Source: Chloroflexota bacterium (GTDB taxonomy: Bacteria > Chloroflexota > Anaerolineae > Caldilineales > Caldilineaceae). Taken from it: a stretch of DNA of 18,617 bases. Below the pieces are notes generated by a model. That model was not told where the DNA came from. It searched no databases and worked only from the letters and a program-made list of their open reading frames with translations. Position 1 is the stretch's first letter, and every line of letters begins with the position of its first letter. Made by a program: the position numbers and the translations under genes. Below, piece after piece: positions 7,431-14,581 of the stretch. The stretch covers positions 1 through 18,617 of the forward strand of contig QEUW01000203.1 in NCBI GenBank assembly GCA_003577005.1, in the 5' to 3' direction.

Positions 7431-7940
7431 ATGGCTTATTGGCAATTATTCTATCATGCTGTCTGGGCGACCAAGGGCCGTCAACCGTTGATAACAGACG
7501 ACGCCGAGTCACTTGTCTACAGTCTGATGCGCGATAAAGCTGTCGATTTAGGAGGCACAGTTTTTGCGATCAACGGCATTGCTGACCATGTTCACATGGC
7601 AGTATCCATTCCACCACGGATAGCCGTTGCAGATTTCATTGGTCAAGTGAAGGGGGCAACCTCGTTTCGCCTAAATCAGCGCCGTAGTGCAACGGTGGCG
7701 AAATTTGCCTGGCAAACAGAATATGGCGTCTTTTCATTCGATGGCAAACGACTCCCCAATGTGGTTGCTTATGTGGAGCGCCAAAAACAGCATCACACGC
7801 AGAACAACATCATTCCAATTCTTGAACGATGGGATGAAGGGAAAGTGGAGACGGTGCAAGTGCGAGAAATCGAAATCCCTTATCTTGTCGCAGATGATCA
7901 ATGGTGGACGGAAATGATGGTGCTATCCGGTATGGATTAA
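7431..7940 (+). CDS. tnpA: IS200-like / REP-associated Y1 tyrosine transposase (TnpA)
   Basis: 169 residues, ATG preceded by AAGGGG (7416-7421) nine bases upstream. This is a single-domain HUH endonuclease. The metal-binding HUH motif is H53-V-H55 in GIADHVHMAVSIPP; FAWQTEYGVFSF (92-103) is the conserved strand before the catalytic helix; VVAYVERQKQHH (112-123) carries the nucleophile Y114 with Q118 and His partners. All catalytic residues are present, so the enzyme looks functional. Such enzymes cut and join single-stranded DNA at subterminal hairpins; the RAYT branch is domesticated and linked to REP palindromes. The multi-hairpin element directly upstream fits either an IS200 left end or a RAYT-associated palindrome. 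I see no matching element immediately downstream. Confidence 0.93.
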   Translation: MAYWQLFYHAVWATKGRQPLITDDAESLVYSLMRDKAVDLGGTVFAINGIADHVHMAVSIPPRIAVADFIGQVKGATSFRLNQRRSATVAKFAWQTEYGVFSFDGKRLPNVVAYVERQKQHHTQNNIIPILERWDEGKVETVQVREIEIPYLVADDQWWTEMMVLSGMD

Positions 7941-7970
7941 GAGAATTTTGCCAAACAGGAGAAATCACCA

Positions 7971-10900
7971 ATGTCAAACCCCCAATACATCATCGAACCC
8001 TACACCCATGACCACGACGCCGCCCTGGCCGTGATGTGGAACGAAAGTGACCAACAGTGGCCGGGCGGCTTCACCCGCGGCATCCCCTTCACCGCCGAAC
8101 GCATCGCCGATTGGATGGACAAACAGACGGCGCTGGTCCGCCTGGTCGTCAAAACGGACAGTGGCGCCGTCGTCGGCTATGGCAGCCTGTGGGATGAACC
8201 AAGCCAGCCGGGGCGCAGTTGCTACGTCGATCTGCTCAACGTTCATCCGGATCATCAGGGGCGGAGTCTGGCCCGCCTGATGTTGGCGCAGATGGTCGAT
8301 TACGCCACCGAGCACGGCTACAGCCGGATGACGATTGGTACGTGGGCAGCCAATCTCAAGGCCGTTCCACTCTACAAAAAGGTCGGATTTTTCTGGAAGC
8401 CAAACACGACGGTCTTCATGGAAAATTATATTCCGGGGCTGCGCCGGCTGCCGGTCCTGCAAGACTTTTTTGCGAAAGAGGATTGGTACACCACCTATAC
8501 ACGCCAACTCCAACAAATAGAAGACGATCAGCGCCACCCGAGAACCGGCGATACGGAGGTCTATATCTGTCGCTGGACTCACTCCAACGGTGCAACGGTC
8601 GAAGCGGTGATCGACCGCAAGGCGCAGACGATCACGGGGCTGGAAACCGGCGAATTCGCCGTCTATGCCCAGGTGGACGCAAGCAAGCCGGTGCAAGGCT
8701 TATCCTATCCCGTCACCTGGGAGATCACCAATAAGACGAACACTCCGATGAACGTGCAATTGGAAGCCAGCGGTGATAACGATGTAGAAGTCAGCCATAG
8801 CCAGGCGTTCACCCTCGAACCCGAAGAGACCACGACGGTCACCGCTCGTTACCGTTGTGCAACCGATGCGCCACGCCTGGATCTCTCGAGCTGGCGTCCC
8901 AAACCCACACCCCAGATTCGCACCCGGCTCTTGCTCGATGGCAAAGAGCTGATCCTCGGCTCCGGGGTACAGTACGAACCGGCCATTCAGGTCACCCTCC
9001 ACCCTGGGCAGCCGACGTTGACGCCGGGGCTGGCGCAGACGGTGTTGGTGCAGGTCAAGAGTTATCTCGACCGCCCGCTGCAAGGGATGCTGCGCATTGT
9101 TGACGCCGGTGGTCTTACGACAGACTGGGAGGAGCAACCGCTGACTGCCGCCGCAGAGGGCTTTGCCAGTGCGCCGCTACAACTCCACAGCGCACACGAA
9201 ACAGCGACCACGGTGAAATTTAGCGCCACCTTTGCCAACGGGGACGAGCAGGCCAGCACCGCGCCGCAGACGTTGCCCGTGTTGGTGCGCAGCGTGGGCC
9301 ATGTCGCGGCGCTGCTGTATCAGCCCGACCCGACCAGGAATGAGATCATCATCGAGAATGACTTCTTCCACTTTGGCTGCCGCCAGCGCGCCGGGCAGAT
9401 GTGGCTCAGCAACCGTGCCGGTCAGGACTATCACATCCACTTGCAAGAAACGTTGGGGCCGCCCTACGCGCCATCGGAATTTGATCAGAGCGACTATGAA
9501 TTGGCCCTGCACCAGGAGGCTGGCCGCGCACGGGCAACCTTCAGCATCACTTCGACGCGCTTTCCTGGTCTGAAAGTGGTGCGCGAGGTCACCGTGACTG
9601 CGTCACCGGTTGTCGAAGTGCGACACTGGCTCGAAAATGAGGGAACCATCACCCACACCTGCAAGGTGCAGACCACGCTCGACCTGCTCGACAATTTTTC
9701 CACCAGTGCCCAATCGGCGCTGCCCCGCCACGAACGGCTGATCACCACGCTGTCGAGCCTCATGCCCGAAGTCGAAGGCGACTTCCCCAAACGACCCGAA
9801 GATGTGGCCGAACAATGGGGGGCACAGACGCTGGACGGGCAAGTGCATGGCGTCGTCTGGGGTGCGGACGTTACGGAGCACGAGTGGCGGCCCTGGTTCT
9901 TCGACCTGACCTCCGCCGAATGCCGCGTGCCACCGCAAGGCCGGGTTGAGTTCAGCCCGCTCTATCTCTACTGCGGCCCAGGTGACTGGCGCACCGTACG
10001 GCGCATCTGGCAGCAACGCAACGGCCAGACGGACCAGATCCGGTTGGACAACCTGGCAATGCCGGCGGGCACCCTGCCGCACCAGATTGTGATCACGCCC
10101 GAACCCGCGCTCACGCTGGCCGAACAGGTGACAGTGCAGTTACGGGCCGACAACGTGCGCCAACAACCGATCAACGGGCAGATCATCGTGACGCCGCCGC
10201 CGGGTTGGTCCGTCGAGCCGCCCGAGTTGGCGCTGGATAACCTGCAGCAGGGCAAAACCCTTGACGCCACTCTCCACTTGGCCGGTCTCGCTGCGCCGGT
10301 TGGGCCGGCCATCGGCCAAGTAGAGCTACAGACCGCCGACTTCGACCGGGTGCAGCCCTTCACGATTCTGCGCCTCGGCGATCAGCGGCACTCTGTTGCC
10401 ATCACACAAGCACAGGAGCACGGCCAGGCGCTGTGGCGGATCGACAACGGGCGGATGCTATGGCCTGTTGCGCCCGGTTTTCAGGCCGGGGTGGTAGGCT
10501 GGTACGAGGTGGGTAGCACCGTGAACCATCTCGATACGGCCTTTCCCAACGATGGAGAGTTTGAATGGCTCAGGCCCTGGTTTGGCGGCATCCGCCCTAC
10601 GTTGGGGAGCGGCGAAGGCGGGTGGCCGGGCAAACTGCACCGGGAAAGCTTTGTCGCCGAACCCCACGAGGTCACCGATGAGCAAGGTTTAACCTGGCGT
10701 GGCGTCCGTCTGGCGGCGGAGCTACAGGGACAGAAGACACTCAAGGGTCTGCACGCCGAGATTGAATATCTGACCGTACCCGGTAGCAACGTGCTCAAGG
10801 CCATCTTCCGCCTTATAAATACGACGCCAGTCTACTGGCCGGTCTGGAACCCGTGGCTGGCCTTTATGCTCTTTTGCCAGGCGGACGGCAGCTATGACAA

Positions 10901-11282
10901 CGCGGTGCTCTATGGCGAAAGCCCCTATGCCGGACATGTGCAACGCAAGCGGAGCATTGCCAGCCAGTGGATCCGGGTGGGAAACTGGGCAGCGGTGGTC
11001 AACCCCACCAGCGGGCGGGCCCTCACCGCGGTCTGCCCCAGCCAACCCGAAAGCATCGTCCTGCTCAACAGTGGCCAACGGGGCGGGCACCTGATGGCAA
11101 CCCAGAGCAAGCCAGTTGCCCCCGAGAGCGCCACTGAATTGGTGCTCTACGTGGCGCTGGTCGATTCGCTGGCGCAGGCGCGGGAGTATCGATGTTTGGG
11201 GTGGGGAAGCCCGCCCTTGGCTGAAGCCACAGGGCTACGTGCAAAACCAAGCCAGGTTAACCTGGCTTCCTGTTCCGACTAG
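7971..11282 (+). CDS. GNAT acetyltransferase fused to a long Ig-like/beta-sandwich region
   Basis: 1103 residues, ATG with AGGAGAAA (7957-7964) upstream. Residues 5-155 are a complete GNAT domain: YVDLLNVHPDHQGRSLARLML (85-105) is the acetyl-CoA loop, and NLKAVPLYKKVGFFWKPNT (128-146) the C-terminal part. The remaining 950 residues are rich in alternating hydrophobic strands. Regions near 230-295, 335-440 and 705-800 look like Ig-like/NEW3-type domains; the last contains PPPGWSVEPPELALDN (742-757), typical of NEW3 modules. Residues 455-690 and 805-1070 resemble carbohydrate-handling mutarotase-like sandwiches. No signal peptide or membrane segment is seen. A cytosolic GNAT attached to such modules is unusual, and the target is unknown. 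The last 24 codons, from S1080, and the TAG stop lie in palindromic element copy 2. Domain limits are estimates. Confidence 0.8.
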   Translation: MSNPQYIIEPYTHDHDAALAVMWNESDQQWPGGFTRGIPFTAERIADWMDKQTALVRLVVKTDSGAVVGYGSLWDEPSQPGRSCYVDLLNVHPDHQGRSLARLMLAQMVDYATEHGYSRMTIGTWAANLKAVPLYKKVGFFWKPNTTVFMENYIPGLRRLPVLQDFFAKEDWYTTYTRQLQQIEDDQRHPRTGDTEVYICRWTHSNGATVEAVIDRKAQTITGLETGEFAVYAQVDASKPVQGLSYPVTWEITNKTNTPMNVQLEASGDNDVEVSHSQAFTLEPEETTTVTARYRCATDAPRLDLSSWRPKPTPQIRTRLLLDGKELILGSGVQYEPAIQVTLHPGQPTLTPGLAQTVLVQVKSYLDRPLQGMLRIVDAGGLTTDWEEQPLTAAAEGFASAPLQLHSAHETATTVKFSATFANGDEQASTAPQTLPVLVRSVGHVAALLYQPDPTRNEIIIENDFFHFGCRQRAGQMWLSNRAGQDYHIHLQETLGPPYAPSEFDQSDYELALHQEAGRARATFSITSTRFPGLKVVREVTVTASPVVEVRHWLENEGTITHTCKVQTTLDLLDNFSTSAQSALPRHERLITTLSSLMPEVEGDFPKRPEDVAEQWGAQTLDGQVHGVVWGADVTEHEWRPWFFDLTSAECRVPPQGRVEFSPLYLYCGPGDWRTVRRIWQQRNGQTDQIRLDNLAMPAGTLPHQIVITPEPALTLAEQVTVQLRADNVRQQPINGQIIVTPPPGWSVEPPELALDNLQQGKTLDATLHLAGLAAPVGPAIGQVELQTADFDRVQPFTILRLGDQRHSVAITQAQEHGQALWRIDNGRMLWPVAPGFQAGVVGWYEVGSTVNHLDTAFPNDGEFEWLRPWFGGIRPTLGSGEGGWPGKLHRESFVAEPHEVTDEQGLTWRGVRLAAELQGQKTLKGLHAEIEYLTVPGSNVLKAIFRLINTTPVYWPVWNPWLAFMLFCQADGSYDNAVLYGESPYAGHVQRKRSIASQWIRVGNWAAVVNPTSGRALTAVCPSQPESIVLLNSGQRGGHLMATQSKPVAPESATELVLYVALVDSLAQAREYRCLGWGSPPLAEATGLRAKPSQVNLASCSD

Positions 11283-11308
11283 CCCCGTCCATTTATGGCG
11301 GGGCGGGC
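11209..11308 (+). repeat. Multi-hairpin palindromic (BIME/REP-like) element, copy 2
   Basis: 100 bases bounded by the perfect 8-base inverted repeat GCCCGCCC (11209-11216) and GGGCGGGC (11301-11308). It has three hairpins. H1 (11213-11235): GCCCTTGGC pairs with GCCA and AGGGC around loop TGAA, bulged C at 11230. The middle hairpin (11249-11268) is a perfect 20-base palindrome, AAGCCAGG then TTAA then CCTGGCTT. H4 (11282-11304): GCCCCG/CGGGGC outside, CCAT/ATGG inside, bulged T at 11288. It has the same orientation and linkers as copy 1 but one middle hairpin instead of two. Most of it is translated as the tail of the upstream protein, whose TAG stop falls in its CTAG. It ends 33 bases before the Tet(M)-like start codon. 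Confidence 0.87.
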
Positions 11309-11341
11309 GTCTACCCATAACGTATACAAGCGAACGCAACT

Positions 11342-13312
11342 ATGCTCTCACTCAACCTGGGCATCCTGGCCCATGTGGACGCCGGGAAGACGAGCCTGAC
11401 CGAGCGTCTGCTCTATACAACCGGTATTATTCGTAAAATGGGCAACGTCGATGAGGGCAACACGCAGACCGATTCGCTAGCGCTGGAACGGCAGCGCGGC
11501 ATCACCATCAAGGCCGCGGTCGTCTCCTTCGCCATTGATGAGGTCACGGTCAACCTGATCGACACACCCGGCCACCCGGATTTTATCGCCGAGGTGGAAC
11601 GCTCGTTGAGCGTGCTCGACGGCGCGGTGCTGGTCATCTCTGCCGTCGAAGGCGTGCAGGCACAGACGCGCGTCCTGATGCGGGCATTGCAACGGTTGCG
11701 CATCCCGACCTTGTTGTTCATCAACAAGATCGACCGCAGCGGCGCGCAAGAGGAACGGCTGCTACAGAGCATCGCCGAGAAGCTGACGCCAGCCATCATC
11801 CCCATGGGAACGGTCAGCGGGCTGGGTACGCGTGCCGCACAATTTACTCAGTATGGCGCTGCCGACCCTGCGTTTACCTCCGCGCTGGTGGAACGGCTGG
11901 CCGAACAGGACGATGCCTTGCTCGCCGCCTATGTGGAGGATGCCACGGCTATCTCGTACGACCACCTGCGCAGCGAGCTGGCGGCGCAGACCAGGGGAGC
12001 GCTCGTGCATCCGGTCTTCTTCGGCTCGGCCATTACGGGTGCGGGCGTGGATGTGTTGATCGCCGGCATCCGCGAGTTGCTGCCGGCGGCCACAGGCGAT
12101 GTGGATGGCCCGATGGCAGGGACAGTGTTCAAGATCGAGCGCGGTGCGGCAGGGGAGAAGATCGCCTATCTGCGCATGTTTTCGGGCACGGTGCGGGTGC
12201 GGGACCGGGTGACATTTGGTCAGGGGCAAGAGGGGCGGGTGACGGCGCTCAGCGTGTTTGACCGCGGGCCGGCTGTCCAGCGGGCGGCGGTCAGCGCCGG
12301 GCAGATTGGCAAGCTCTGGGGTCTCAATGAGATCCGCATCGGCGATGCGATTGGCCCGGCGCCAGCGACGGCGCAACGCCGTTACTTTGCGCCACCCACC
12401 CTGGAGACGGTGATCGCGCCGCGCCGCGCCGCCGACAAAGCTGCGCTTCACAGCGCGCTCACCCAACTCACCGAGCAGGACCCGCTCATCAACTTGCGGC
12501 AGGACGACCAGCGGCAGGAGTTGTTCCTCTCGCTCTACGGCGAAGTGCAAAAGGAAGTCATCCAGGCAACCCTGGCAAATGACTACAATATCGAGGTCGA
12601 GTTCCGTGAAACGACCACCATCTGCATCGAACGACCTGTCGGCAGCGGGGCGGCGGTCGAATTCCTGGGCAAGGATGACAATCCCTTCCTCGCCACTGTT
12701 GGATTGCGCCTCGAGCCGGGCGCGGTCGATTCCGGTCTGGAATTCAGGCTGGATGTCAAGGTCGAGTCGATGCCGCTCTTTGTCTACAAGGCGGTCGAGG
12801 ATTTTCGCCAGGCCATGGAGCAGGCGGCGTATGAGACGCTGCGCCAGGGTCTCTACGGCTGGCAGCTCACCGATTGTATCATCACAATGACGCACTCTGG
12901 TTATGTATCGCCATCGAGCACGCCGCGCGATTTCCGCCTGTTGACCCCACTGGTCCTGATGAGCGCGCTCCAGCAGGCTGGCACAATCGTCTGTGAACCG
13001 CTGCACCACTTTCACCTTGAGATGCCGGCGGACACATACGGGCGAGTGGTGCCCGTGCTCGCCCAAGTGCGCGCCGCGCCGCAAGCGCCGGTCATGCGCG
13101 CTGCGACGTGCGTGCTGGAAGGTGAGATTCCGGCAGCGCGGGTCTATGAGTTACAACAGCAGTTACCGGCGCTGACACGCGGCGAAGGAATATTGGAGTG
13201 CAGCTTTGCGCGCTACGAACCGATGCGCGCGCCGTTCCCAACCCGACCCCGGTCAGATTACAACCCGCTCAACCGCAAGGAATACTTGCTGCATGTCTTG
13301 CGGCGGGTCTAG
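11342..13312 (+). CDS. Tet(M)-like ribosomal protection GTPase (EF-G family)
   Basis: 656 residues, close to Tet(M) (about 639) and shorter than EF-G. The translational GTPase motifs are complete: G1 AHVDAGKT (10-17), switch I RGIT (52-55), G3 DTPGH (74-78), G4 NKID (128-131), G5 GSA (228-230). Domain II follows (about 256-345), then domain III with LFLSLYGEVQKEVIQATL (394-411), domain IV, and a domain V ending in a short C-terminal helix (KEYLLHVLRRV). Domain IV has the resistance-type loop YVSPSSTPRDFR (521-532) in place of EF-G's, aligning with the Tet(M) loop that reaches the tetracycline site. Tet(M)-type proteins use GTP hydrolysis to eject tetracycline from the 30S subunit. The ribosome site is weak. 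Deeply divergent homologues are not always functional, so resistance itself is unproven. Confidence 0.88.
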   Translation: MLSLNLGILAHVDAGKTSLTERLLYTTGIIRKMGNVDEGNTQTDSLALERQRGITIKAAVVSFAIDEVTVNLIDTPGHPDFIAEVERSLSVLDGAVLVISAVEGVQAQTRVLMRALQRLRIPTLLFINKIDRSGAQEERLLQSIAEKLTPAIIPMGTVSGLGTRAAQFTQYGAADPAFTSALVERLAEQDDALLAAYVEDATAISYDHLRSELAAQTRGALVHPVFFGSAITGAGVDVLIAGIRELLPAATGDVDGPMAGTVFKIERGAAGEKIAYLRMFSGTVRVRDRVTFGQGQEGRVTALSVFDRGPAVQRAAVSAGQIGKLWGLNEIRIGDAIGPAPATAQRRYFAPPTLETVIAPRRAADKAALHSALTQLTEQDPLINLRQDDQRQELFLSLYGEVQKEVIQATLANDYNIEVEFRETTTICIERPVGSGAAVEFLGKDDNPFLATVGLRLEPGAVDSGLEFRLDVKVESMPLFVYKAVEDFRQAMEQAAYETLRQGLYGWQLTDCIITMTHSGYVSPSSTPRDFRLLTPLVLMSALQQAGTIVCEPLHHFHLEMPADTYGRVVPVLAQVRAAPQAPVMRAATCVLEGEIPAARVYELQQQLPALTRGEGILECSFARYEPMRAPFPTRPRSDYNPLNRKEYLLHVLRRV

Positions 13313-13363
13313 CAAAGGCTCGATACTACAGAAAGGATATGACCTAAAACTGGAGAAGATCAG

Positions 13364-14392
13364 ATGATACAAACAGCTGAAGCATCAACAACCGGGCAAG
13401 ACTCTTTCACCCTACGCCCGCCGACCGAGGAGGACATCCCGGCTTTGGTGGCGCTATTCAACGATTGCGCCGAAGAAGAGGTGGGCGCCCGCCCCGCCAC
13501 AGCAGAGGAGATTCGCCTGGGCTGGGAAGACCCCGGCTTTGATGTGGCCGCCAGTTCACGTGTCGCCGTGGAGCGGAACGGCGTGATCGTGGGCCACGTA
13601 GCTGCCTATTGTTCAGCGCCTTACGTACGCAACTTTGTCAGCGCCCATGTCCATCCCACCCGGCGGGGACTTGGCCTGGGCACGCTGTTGACCCAATGGG
13701 CCGAGCAGTACGCTGGCACCTTTGTCGGCAGAGCGCCGGCCGATGCACGAGTGACAGTCGAAGGCGGTGCAGTGAGCACCTTCACCCCGGCCATTGAGTT
13801 TCTGCGCGACCAGCATTACACCTATGTGCGTAGCTTCTACGAGATGCGCATCGAGCTGTACGGCCCGCCACCCGCACCCGCCTGGCCGCCGGGAATCACC
13901 GTCCGCAGCATGATTCCCAAGCAGGAGGAAGAGGCCGTCTACCGGGCAGACGTGGAAGCCTTTCGCGATCACTGGGGCTTCGTGGAGCAGCCGTTCGAGG
14001 AAGATTTTCCTCGCTGGTTGCATTACACGCGCAACCACCCCCACTACGACCCGGACTTCTACTTCCTCGCCCTGGATGGTGACGAGATCGCGGGGCTGTC
14101 GCTCTGCCTGCCCAGGGATAACGAGGATCCTGATATGGCATGGGTCAACACGGTGGCGGTGCGCCGCCCCTGGCGGCGTCAGGGGCTGGCCCTGGCGTTG
14201 TTGCACCATACCTTTGGCGAGTGCTACCGGCGCGGCATCTTGAAGGTGGGCCTGGGGGTCGACGCCAGCAGCCTCACCGGCGCGACCCGGCTCTATGAGA
14301 AGGCAGGGATGCAGATCTTTCGCCAGTACGACCGCTATGTAAAGGAGCTGCGTCCCGGGCGCGACCTTTCGACCCAGCACGTTGCGGAGTAG
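13364..14392 (+). CDS. Tandem-GNAT acetyltransferase (mycothiol synthase-like architecture)
   Basis: 342 residues, ATG with GGAGAAGA (13352-13359) upstream. Two GNAT domains are present. Domain 1 (about 15-165) begins FTLRPPTEEDIPALVALF and has the acetyl-CoA loop VHPTRRGLGLGTLL (96-109). Domain 2 (about 178-328) begins ITVRSMIPKQEEEAVYRA and has VAVRRPWRRQGLALALL (264-280), then SLTGATRLYEKAGMQIFRQYDRYVKEL (303-329). The second loop, RRQGLAL, is fully canonical and RRGLGLG in domain 1 is also good, so both domains could bind acetyl-CoA. The layout matches mycothiol synthase (MshD), but nothing else here indicates mycothiol metabolism and many unrelated enzymes share it. The substrate is unknown. 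A stem (TTGGCAA, 14402-14408, with TTGCCAA, 14416-14422) lies just past the stop. Confidence 0.82.
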   Translation: MIQTAEASTTGQDSFTLRPPTEEDIPALVALFNDCAEEEVGARPATAEEIRLGWEDPGFDVAASSRVAVERNGVIVGHVAAYCSAPYVRNFVSAHVHPTRRGLGLGTLLTQWAEQYAGTFVGRAPADARVTVEGGAVSTFTPAIEFLRDQHYTYVRSFYEMRIELYGPPPAPAWPPGITVRSMIPKQEEEAVYRADVEAFRDHWGFVEQPFEEDFPRWLHYTRNHPHYDPDFYFLALDGDEIAGLSLCLPRDNEDPDMAWVNTVAVRRPWRRQGLALALLHHTFGECYRRGILKVGLGVDASSLTGATRLYEKAGMQIFRQYDRYVKELRPGRDLSTQHVAE

Positions 14393-14401
14393 CTTCTGCT
14401 T

Positions 14402-14422
14402 TTGGCAATAGGACCTTGCCAA
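14402..14422 (+). other. Small hairpin after the tandem-GNAT gene
   Basis: TTGGCAA (14402-14408) and TTGCCAA (14416-14422) form a perfect 7-base stem with a 7-base loop, starting ten bases after the stop codon at 14392. No T-run follows, so it does not fit an intrinsic terminator; it could stabilise the 3' end or be chance. Confidence 0.3.
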
Positions 14423-14449
14423 TGAAAAGGTTAAACAGAAAACAAAAAC

Positions 14450-14541
14450 AGCAGGAACACAGAGAACACAGAGGAGGCACAGAGCGCACCGAGACCTCTC
14501 TGTGTTCTCTGTGGGGCCTCTGTGCTCTCTGTGTTCCTGCT
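14450..14541. repeat. Imperfect inverted repeat built from CACAGAG units
   Basis: Arms of 25 bases at 14450-14474 and 14517-14541 are complementary with one mismatch (T versus C). A nested arm pair, CACAGAGAACACAGAG (14458-14473) and its exact complement (14498-14513), offers an alternative fold, so the left arm can pair with either of two right arms. The unit CACAGAG and its complement CTCTGTG recur several times. The tract sits in the 189-base gap between the tandem-GNAT and APH(9)-like genes. It contains no convincing gene and no T-run for termination. It looks like a dispersed non-coding repeat or miniature element. Confidence 0.8.
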
Positions 14542-14581
14542 CTTGTTCTGGCCTGTCCAGGTTAGGAAAATTCACCGACTG

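Larger units (their letters stand above)
7273..11308 (+). mobile_element. Segment bracketed by two direct copies of the palindromic element, carrying tnpA
   Basis: Two copies of the same multi-hairpin element, in the same orientation, flank the transposase and the 1103-residue GNAT-fusion gene over about 4.0 kb. The arrangement is what would be left if a Y1-type enzyme mobilised the region, or if the elements spread independently into two 3' ends. No target-site duplication is expected for Y1 transposition, so its absence is uninformative. The boundaries are those of the repeats; movement as one unit is an inference. Confidence 0.35.

Noticed and set aside
11762..13084. Long minus-strand open frame of 440 codons opposite the Tet(M)-like gene
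   Set aside because: It mirrors a gene with complete GTPase motifs. The product is Arg/His-rich with no recognisable domain, as expected from the complement of GC-rich coding DNA.
13613..14575. Minus-strand open frame of 320 codons opposite the tandem-GNAT gene and the inverted repeat
   Set aside because: It reads through the non-coding CACAGAG repeat and opposite a clear GNAT gene, and has no family signature.
14522..14581. GTG start giving a longer APH(9)-like protein
   Set aside because: The added residues come from the arm of the inverted repeat and would place the start inside a stem. ATG 14582 gives a normal family length.
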